Of a stretch of DNA of 9,749 nucleotides, positions 5,109 to 9,749 are shown piece by piece (positions within the stretch are counted from its first letter, which is position 1; each line of letters begins with the position of its first letter). Below the pieces are notes generated by a model. That model searched no databases, was not told the origin of the DNA, and saw only the letters and a program-made list of their open reading frames with translations. This stretch comes from Bacilli bacterium. Its GTDB lineage: Bacteria; Bacillota_I; Bacilli_A; RF39; UBA660. The position numbers and the translations under genes are program-made. The stretch lies in assembly GCA_017411235.1 (NCBI GenBank), contig JAFPMR010000274.1, positions 1 through 9,749 on the forward strand, in the 5' to 3' direction.

Positions 5109-5930
5109 ATGGATAATAATGCAGATATTTTTAATAATCTACTTACAAGATTTCATGAGAATAAGTTAGCTCATGCTTTTTTGCTTGAATCTAATGATAC
5201 TGAGAAATGTTATTTAGATGTTTTAGAATTTGTTAAAAATATTTGCAAAGAATCTGTTTCTGATGAAGTAGACATTGATAGTTTAGTTGATAATAATAAT
5301 TTACCTAGTTTAATTACTATTGAACCTGATGGTCAGTTTATCAAGAAAGAACAAATACTTGATATGATGGAAAGGTTTAGTACAAAACCTGTTTATACTG
5401 CTAATAATATTTATATTATTCGAAATGCTGAAAGGTTTAATGGTAGTAGCGCTAATACTTTATTAAAGTTCTTAGAAGAACCAGAGGATAATATAATAGG
5501 TATATTTATTACTAATAATAAAGAAACTGTTATAAATACTATAAGAAGTAGATGTCAGATTTTTTCTGTATATTATGATTTAGATATTAATAGTAAGTTA
5601 GATGATGATGTCTTGACTGATGTTAAGCTATATTTGAATAATATATATAGAAATAAAGAAGATTTAGTATATAATAGGACTCATATGAGCAAGTTATATG
5701 CTGAAAGAATCGATTGGGAAATATTTTTTAGAACTATGTTATACTATTTAAAGGATTGCATTGTTTCTGAAAGAAAAGATAAAATTGAACTAGTTAAAAG
5801 TATTTCCCAAGATAATTTAGTAAGAATTATTGCTTATATTGAAGAGATTATTAAATATATTAAGAGTAATTGTAATATGGATTTAGTATTAGATAAATTC
5901 GTAATAGAAATGAGGCGTTATTATGAGTAA
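5109..5930 (+). CDS. holB: DNA polymerase III clamp-loader subunit delta prime
   Basis: Delta prime is the stator of the clamp loader and partners the DnaX product encoded upstream. The 273-residue product is shorter than the usual ~320-330. It starts with an AAA+-like fold (KLAHAFLLES, where DnaX has Walker A), but the P-loop is absent, as is common for delta prime. IYIIRNAERFN replaces Walker B, ANTLLKFLEEP follows, and IRSRCQIF (sensor-1 SRC region) is retained. No four-Cys zinc module is seen between them, unlike E. coli HolB. The C-terminal collar region is short and charged. AGGGGTG lies about 6 nt before the ATG. The stop overlaps the first 8 nt of ricT, so the two are translationally coupled. 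Half-sites are at 5716-5723 (as Trp-Glu-Ile) and 5801-5808. Confidence 0.9.
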   Translation: MDNNADIFNNLLTRFHENKLAHAFLLESNDTEKCYLDVLEFVKNICKESVSDEVDIDSLVDNNNLPSLITIEPDGQFIKKEQILDMMERFSTKPVYTANNIYIIRNAERFNGSSANTLLKFLEEPEDNIIGIFITNNKETVINTIRSRCQIFSVYYDLDINSKLDDDVLTDVKLYLNNIYRNKEDLVYNRTHMSKLYAERIDWEIFFRTMLYYLKDCIVSERKDKIELVKSISQDNLVRIIAYIEEIIKYIKSNCNMDLVLDKFVIEMRRYYE

Positions 5931-6720
5931 TGTATACGGTATTACTTTAAAAAACGAAGGAAAGATATATTATTTCAATGGTGAAGATCTTGAAATAGAA
6001 AAAATGACTTATGTAGTAGTTGAAACTGAAAAAGGTATTCAATACGGAAAAGTTATGTATAAAGCAGAAGATGGCAAGATTAATATACCTGTTGAAGATA
6101 TGAAGAAGGTAGTTAGAGTAGCTACTGATAAGGATAGAGATAATTATCTTAAGAATCTAAAAGATGCAGAAAAATGCCTTGTTGAAGCTCGTAAAATAGT
6201 TGAAGAACTAGAGTTAGATATGAATGTATTAGATGCTAATTACACTTTGGATAAGAAGCAATTGCTATTTAATTTCATAGCTGATGAAAGAGTAGATTTT
6301 AGAGAATTAGCAAAAAGATTAGCTGGTCTTTATAAAACTAGAATTGAATTAAGACAAATAGGTGCAAGAGATAAAGCACGTAATATATGTGGTATTGGTC
6401 AATGTGGAAGACCTTTATGTTGTTCTTCATTCTTAAATCATATTGATTCAGTTACTATGAATATGGCTAAGAATCAAAACATTGCTTTAAATCCATCTAA
6501 GATTAATGGTCAATGTGGAAGATTATTATGCTGTTTAACATATGAAGATGAAGAATATGCTAGATGTCAACAAGGTATGCCTAGTGTGGGTCAAACTGTT
6601 AAAACAGACTTCGGTCAAGGTAAGGTAGTATCTGTAGATATCTTAAAGAGAAAGTATAAAGTTGATATTGATGGTAATATTAAGGAGATTGAGTTAGGAG
6701 ATGTCAAAGGTTCTAAATGA
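5923..6720 (+). CDS. ricT: PSP1-domain protein RicT (YaaT)
   Basis: RicT (YaaT) with RicA and RicF forms a complex that in B. subtilis binds Fe-S clusters and directs RNase Y-dependent mRNA maturation, affecting competence, biofilm formation and sporulation. The 265-residue product has the PSP1 domain (VETEKGIQYGKV and the following acidic helix) and the family's two Cys-rich signatures: CGIGQCGRPLCC (C156, C161, C166, C167) and GQCGRLLCC (C198, C203, C204). A short SH3-like end (VGQTVKTDFGQGKVVSVD) follows. GAGGCG (5912-5917) inside holB serves the ATG. It overlaps holB by 8 nt and trmN6 by 20 nt. No sporulation genes are visible, so its role here may be limited to RNA processing. No half-sites occur in it. 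Confidence 0.95.
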   Translation: MSNVYGITLKNEGKIYYFNGEDLEIEKMTYVVVETEKGIQYGKVMYKAEDGKINIPVEDMKKVVRVATDKDRDNYLKNLKDAEKCLVEARKIVEELELDMNVLDANYTLDKKQLLFNFIADERVDFRELAKRLAGLYKTRIELRQIGARDKARNICGIGQCGRPLCCSSFLNHIDSVTMNMAKNQNIALNPSKINGQCGRLLCCLTYEDEEYARCQQGMPSVGQTVKTDFGQGKVVSVDILKRKYKVDIDGNIKEIELGDVKGSK

Positions 6721-7447
6721 TTTATTTGACTATGGACTTTATATTTATCAAGATGGTGATAAATTTAAGTTCTCGTTAGATTCAATATTACTAGCTGAAT
6801 TTGTTGAAGTTGGGTCTACTATAAATCAAATAGTAGATTTTTGCAGTGGTAATGGACCTGTTCCAATGATTCTTTCTACTAGGTGTGATGCTAATATTAC
6901 AGGTATAGAAATACAAGAAAATATCTATAATTTAGGTAAAGAAAGTATTGAATATAATAAGTTGGGAAATAAAATAAAACTGATTAATGATAATCTAACT
7001 AACGTAAAAAAGTATTTCCCAGATGAAAGTGTAGATGTAGTTACTTGTAATCCACCTTATTTTAAATACTTGGGAAATAACTCTTTAGTTAATGAAGATA
7101 AGGAAAAAGCTATTGCTAGACATGAAATTACAATGGACTTAGATAGCATGATTAAATCTGCTAAGTATGTTTTAAAGAATAAAGGTAGTTTCTATTTAGT
7201 ACATAGGTGTGATCGTTTAGAAGAAATAATTAATACTCTTTCTTCTAATGGATTCAATGTAAAGAAACTACAATTTGTTTATTCAAATATAAATAAAGAA
7301 GCTATAATGGTTTTAATTAAAGCAATCAAGAATGGAAATAGTGGTAGTTTAAAGATTATGCCACCAATTGACATTTCTGATTTAAAGAGTTATAAAGGTA
7401 TCTTTGAAAGGGGAGATGGCCATGAAGATGATAGTAGGTCTAGGTAA
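6701..7447 (+). CDS. trmN6: tRNA1(Val) (adenine37-N6)-methyltransferase family protein
   Basis: This is a class I SAM-dependent methyltransferase of the TrmN6/YabB family, expected to methylate adenine in tRNA. The 248-residue product has the N-terminal family lead-in (YIYQDGDKFKFSLDSILLAEF), SAM motif I VDFCSGNGPVPMIL, acidic motif II GIEIQ, and the N6-adenine signature NPPYF (N117-P-P-Y). The B. subtilis yabB gene also follows yaaT. The start is unusual: TAGGAG directly abuts the ATG, and the better AAGGAG (6682-6687) is 13 nt away. No other in-frame start precedes the methyltransferase fold because a TAG lies just upstream. It overlaps ricT by 20 nt, and its 3' end overlaps pth by 26 nt. 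Half-sites start at 6964, 7013 and 7072. Confidence 0.9.
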   Translation: MSKVLNDLFDYGLYIYQDGDKFKFSLDSILLAEFVEVGSTINQIVDFCSGNGPVPMILSTRCDANITGIEIQENIYNLGKESIEYNKLGNKIKLINDNLTNVKKYFPDESVDVVTCNPPYFKYLGNNSLVNEDKEKAIARHEITMDLDSMIKSAKYVLKNKGSFYLVHRCDRLEEIINTLSSNGFNVKKLQFVYSNINKEAIMVLIKAIKNGNSGSLKIMPPIDISDLKSYKGIFERGDGHEDDSRSR

Positions 7448-7979
7448 TCCAGGTAAGGATTATCAAAATACTCGACACAATGTTGGTTTTATGGTGTTAG
7501 ATTATTTCCCGGGAAATAATTCTTGGAAAGAAAAGTTTAATGCTATGTATACTACAGAAGTTATTAATGGAGAGAAAGTATTATTTGTTAAACCTCTTAC
7601 TTACATGAATTTATCAGGCAATGCTGTTGTTGAGTTTGTTAACTATTATGATATTGAACTAGAAGATATTCTAGTTATTCATGATGATTTAGATTTACCT
7701 TTTGGGAAATATAAAATTAAAGTTAATAGTAGTGCTGGCGGACATAATGGTATTAAATCAATTATTAGTTCACTAGGTTCTCAAGATTTTGCTAGACTTA
7801 AGATTGGTATTTCCCATGATAGAAGTATTGATACTAAGGATTATGTTTTAGGTAAATTTAGTAAAGAAGATAGAGAGTTATTTGAAGGTATGTTACCTAC
7901 ATTTAAAAAGATATTAAATTGTTTTATTAAAGATGGAATTGATAGAACAATGAATATTTATAATACAAAGGATAAGTAA
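7422..7979 (+). CDS. pth: Peptidyl-tRNA hydrolase
   Basis: Pth frees tRNA from prematurely released peptidyl-tRNA. The 185-residue product has the full signature: MIVGLGNPGKDYQNTRHNVGF with N9 and catalytic H19, TYMNLSGNAV, the DDLDLPFGK segment, GGHNGIKSI and a family C-terminus. Three in-frame ATGs cluster here (7416, 7422, 7428) and a TTG lies at 7404; 7422 is preferred because AAGGGGAG (7408-7415) is spaced 6 nt from it and MKMIVGLGNPG aligns with homologues. The start region overlaps the end of trmN6. Codons 28-33 (YFPGNN) hold a perfect 16-bp Noc palindrome, a position where homologues vary. Half-sites occur at 7704 (using a rare GGG Gly codon) and 7808. In many Bacilli pth is followed by mfd, as here. 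Confidence 0.97.
   Translation: MKMIVGLGNPGKDYQNTRHNVGFMVLDYFPGNNSWKEKFNAMYTTEVINGEKVLFVKPLTYMNLSGNAVVEFVNYYDIELEDILVIHDDLDLPFGKYKIKVNSSAGGHNGIKSIISSLGSQDFARLKIGISHDRSIDTKDYVLGKFSKEDRELFEGMLPTFKKILNCFIKDGIDRTMNIYNTKDK
7503..7518. other. Noc binding site (NBS), perfect palindrome, site 2, inside pth
   Basis: TATTTCCCGGGAAATA with symmetric flanks (ATTATTTCCCGGGAAATAAT, 7501-7520) is a perfect 20-bp palindrome. It is read in pth as TAT TTC CCG GGA AAT AAT; the CCG codon is rare here. Confidence 0.87.
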
Positions 7980-7981
7980 TT

Positions 7982-9749
7982 ATGGATTTTCTTAATGAAT
8001 ATTTTAAGTATGAAAACGGATTAACTATTACTGGTTTAACAAGAGAGTTAAACGTTTTTTACGTGCTTAATTTATTTAATAAGGAAAGTAAAAACGTTTT
8101 AGTATTAGCTAATACTTTATATGAAGCTAATTTGTTTTATGATAATTTAAGAACTTATACTGATGATGTATGTTTATTTCCCATGGATGATTTCTTAACT
8201 AGTGTAGCAGTTGCTATAAGTCCAGATTTAAAGATTAAGAGATTAGAAACTCTAGAAAGAATTAGAACGGGAAATAAATGTATAGTAGTAACTAACTTAA
8301 TGGGTTACTTAAGATTCTTGCCTGATATGAAGAATACTAGCAATCTAGAATTTAGTTTAGATAAAAAGACTAGTATTAAAAGAGATGATATCTTAGAACT
8401 ATTAGATAAGTATGGTTATATTAGAGAGAGTGTTGTTACTACTACTGGAGAATATGCTGTACGTGGTTATATCATAGATTTATTTATTATAGATGAAGAA
8501 CATCCAATTAGAATTGAATTCTTTGGTGATGATGTAGATTCAATTAGATATTTTGATGAGAATACTCAGTTATCTATTAAGGAAATAGATAGTATTAAGA
8601 TTAAACCTTATACTGAAGTGGTTAGTGATTCAAATAGTTCTTTATGTGATTATATGAATGATCCATGGGTATTAATGGTTAATAGAGATCAAATAGAAGT
8701 ATCATATGCTAAGTTAGTTGATGATATTAATGAATACAATGAAAGTACTGAATCTAATAAGAAGCATATGTATGCTTGGGAAGATATTAGTTATAGTCAT
8801 GTATTGTATTTAAATAATGTTAATGATAACGATTATGGTAAGGTCTTAAGTTTTAAGTCACAAGAGATAGAAAACTTTAATAGTAACTTTGAATTATTAG
8901 GTAAGTATTGTAGTAAACAACTTTTGGGAAATAAAACAGTTATACTTTGTTTAAGTAAGGAAAATCAATTAAAGAGTTTAGTTCCTTTCTTAGAAAGTTA
9001 TCATGTTGTTAAGAATGGTAAAATTATTTCCCGGGAAATAAATATTTTATATAAGAAGATTAATAATGGGTTTGTATTTGATCAATATGTTGTTATTGCA
9101 GAGAACGATATTGAAAGAACTAAGAATGCAACTATTAATTATAAAACAAGTTATCGTATAGGCAAGAAGATAAAAGACTTTGGTCAGTTAAGTACTGGAG
9201 ATTATGTTGTACATAGTCAACACGGTGTTGGTATTTATAATGGTGTTATTACTTTAACTAAGAATGGTTTAAAGAAAGATTATCTTCAAATTAATTATGC
9301 GGGAAATGATAAAGTATATATTCCAGTTGAAAAGATTAGTACAATATTTAAGTATGCTGGTAAGGAAGGTAGTATTCCTAGATTAGATAAGTTAAATAGT
9401 ACTAGTTGGGTTAAGAAGAAAAGAGAACTTAGAAATAAGATTAAAGATATATCTGCTGAGTTGATTAAGTTATATGCAGCTAGATCTAATATTAAATCAA
9501 CTCCATTTAAGTCATATGCAGAAGAAGCTGTATTTGGTTCTGAATTCATTTATGATGAAACAGTTGATCAATTAAAAGCTATTGAAGATATTGATAAAGA
9601 TTTAAGTTCTGAAGTACCAATGGATAGATTACTATGTGGAGATGTTGGATTTGGTAAGACGGAAGTTGCATTTAGAGCAATGTTTAAAACAATTGTTAAT
9701 AATAAGCAAGTGTTCTATTTATGTCCTACAACTATTCTTTCTAAGCAAC
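7982..9749 (+). CDS. mfd: Transcription-repair coupling factor Mfd, N-terminal half (3' end off window)
   Basis: Mfd is a SWI2/SNF2-like translocase that displaces RNA polymerase stalled at lesions and recruits UvrA. The frame opens at ATG 7982 (AAGGAT at 7968-7973, 2-nt gap after the pth stop) and stays open for about 589 codons to the window edge; full-length Mfd is ~1150. Visible parts: a UvrB-like N-terminal module with GEYAVRGYIIDLF and PIRIEFFGDDVDSIRYFD, a divergent Asn/Lys-rich middle, the RNA-polymerase-interacting domain (GDYVVHSQHGVGIYNGV, from about residue 405), the linker SWVKKKRELRNKIKDISAELIKLYAAR, and Walker A GDVGFGKTE (553-561). The segment ahead of the RNA-polymerase domain is shorter than in E. 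coli. It contains one perfect Noc palindrome and half-sites starting at 8175, 8269 and 8926. Confidence 0.97.
   Translation, partial: MDFLNEYFKYENGLTITGLTRELNVFYVLNLFNKESKNVLVLANTLYEANLFYDNLRTYTDDVCLFPMDDFLTSVAVAISPDLKIKRLETLERIRTGNKCIVVTNLMGYLRFLPDMKNTSNLEFSLDKKTSIKRDDILELLDKYGYIRESVVTTTGEYAVRGYIIDLFIIDEEHPIRIEFFGDDVDSIRYFDENTQLSIKEIDSIKIKPYTEVVSDSNSSLCDYMNDPWVLMVNRDQIEVSYAKLVDDINEYNESTESNKKHMYAWEDISYSHVLYLNNVNDNDYGKVLSFKSQEIENFNSNFELLGKYCSKQLLGNKTVILCLSKENQLKSLVPFLESYHVVKNGKIISREINILYKKINNGFVFDQYVVIAENDIERTKNATINYKTSYRIGKKIKDFGQLSTGDYVVHSQHGVGIYNGVITLTKNGLKKDYLQINYAGNDKVYIPVEKISTIFKYAGKEGSIPRLDKLNSTSWVKKKRELRNKIKDISAELIKLYAARSNIKSTPFKSYAEEAVFGSEFIYDETVDQLKAIEDIDKDLSSEVPMDRLLCGDVGFGKTEVAFRAMFKTIVNNKQVFYLCPTTILSKQ
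9025..9040. other. Noc binding site (NBS), perfect palindrome, site 3, inside mfd
   Basis: TATTTCCCGGGAAATA again, here read in a different frame from the pth copy (ATT ATT TCC CGG GAA ATA, Ile-Ile-Ser-Arg-Glu-Ile). The same palindrome in two reading frames plus an intergenic copy shows that DNA sequence, not peptide, is conserved. Confidence 0.87.

Larger units (their letters stand above)
1367..8933. repeat. Dispersed Noc-type half-sites GGGAAATA / TATTTCCC
   Basis: Isolated copies of one arm of the palindrome TATTTCCCGGGAAATA recur across the window. On the + strand they start at 1367 (gyrA), 2158 (tadA), 3267, 3321, 3393, 3462, 3528, 3618 and 3975 (dnaX), 5716 (holB), 6964 and 7072 (trmN6), 7704 (pth), 8269 and 8926 (mfd). 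As TATTTCCC they start at 5801 (holB), 7013 (trmN6), 7808 (pth) and 8175 (mfd). A one-mismatch copy GGGAAATG is at 9301. Many are read as Gly-Asn preceded by a rare G-ending codon (GCG, TCG, CCG, ACG, CTG). They occur in three reading frames, which points to selection on DNA. ebfC, recR and ricT have none. Confidence 0.8.

Noticed and set aside
9218..9230. Inverted repeat CAACACGGTGTTG in mfd resembling the ATCAACA/TGTTGAT dyad
   Set aside because: It encodes the conserved QHGVG of the Mfd RNA-polymerase-interacting domain, so protein conservation explains it.

Overview
The window is a low-GC (roughly 30% by eye), single-strand, origin-proximal chromosomal segment that looks like a member of the Bacillota, probably the Bacilli. 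Gene order is the reason: gyrA, small SRP RNA, tadA, dnaX, ebfC(yaaK), recR, holB, ricT(yaaT), trmN6(yabB), pth and mfd follow the Bacillus subtilis gyrA-to-mfd order, with many of the intervening B. subtilis genes missing. TGA acts as a true stop (tadA, ricT) and Trp is TGG, so the standard bacterial code is used rather than the Mycoplasma code. The reduced gene set, the very short SRP RNA and the AT richness suggest a compact genome; a more precise taxon cannot be read from the window.

Layout: 1-1493 is the 3' part of gyrA with a long acidic tail. 1494-2032 is the only long non-coding stretch. It holds the gyrA terminator, a perfect Noc-type site, two DnaA-box-like 9-mers, an AT-rich tract, five parS-type palindromes within 281 bp, and the SRP RNA gene with its promoter. 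tadA (2033-2464) ends inside a small terminator hairpin. From 2509 the genes run as a tight cluster: dnaX, ebfC, recR, holB, ricT, trmN6, pth and mfd, with gaps of 2-17 nt or short overlaps. mfd runs off the right edge.

Functionally the genes concern genome maintenance and translation: gyrase, clamp-loader subunits (DnaX, HolB), recombination mediators (RecR, EbfC), transcription-coupled repair (Mfd), tRNA maturation and recycling (TadA, TrmN6, Pth), protein targeting (SRP RNA), and RicT, which in B. subtilis belongs to an RNA-processing regulator complex.

The most interesting layer is DNA-level rather than protein-level. Three kinds of chromosome-organisation motif are superimposed on these genes: (i) five parS (ParB) sites between gyrA and the SRP RNA; (ii) three perfect TATTTCCCGGGAAATA palindromes matching the B. 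subtilis Noc binding site, plus about 19 isolated half-sites GGGAAATA scattered through gyrA, tadA, dnaX, holB, trmN6, pth and mfd, often forcing rare G-ending codons; (iii) repeated TTATCAACA/TTATCCACA DnaA-box-like 9-mers, several in the disordered parts of GyrA and DnaX and written with rare ATC-AAC codons. A nearly identical 24-bp sequence with an internal inverted repeat occurs in the gyrA tail and the dnaX tail and encodes the same octapeptide. Neither parB/noc nor dnaA is in the window, so the proteins that read these sites are inferred.
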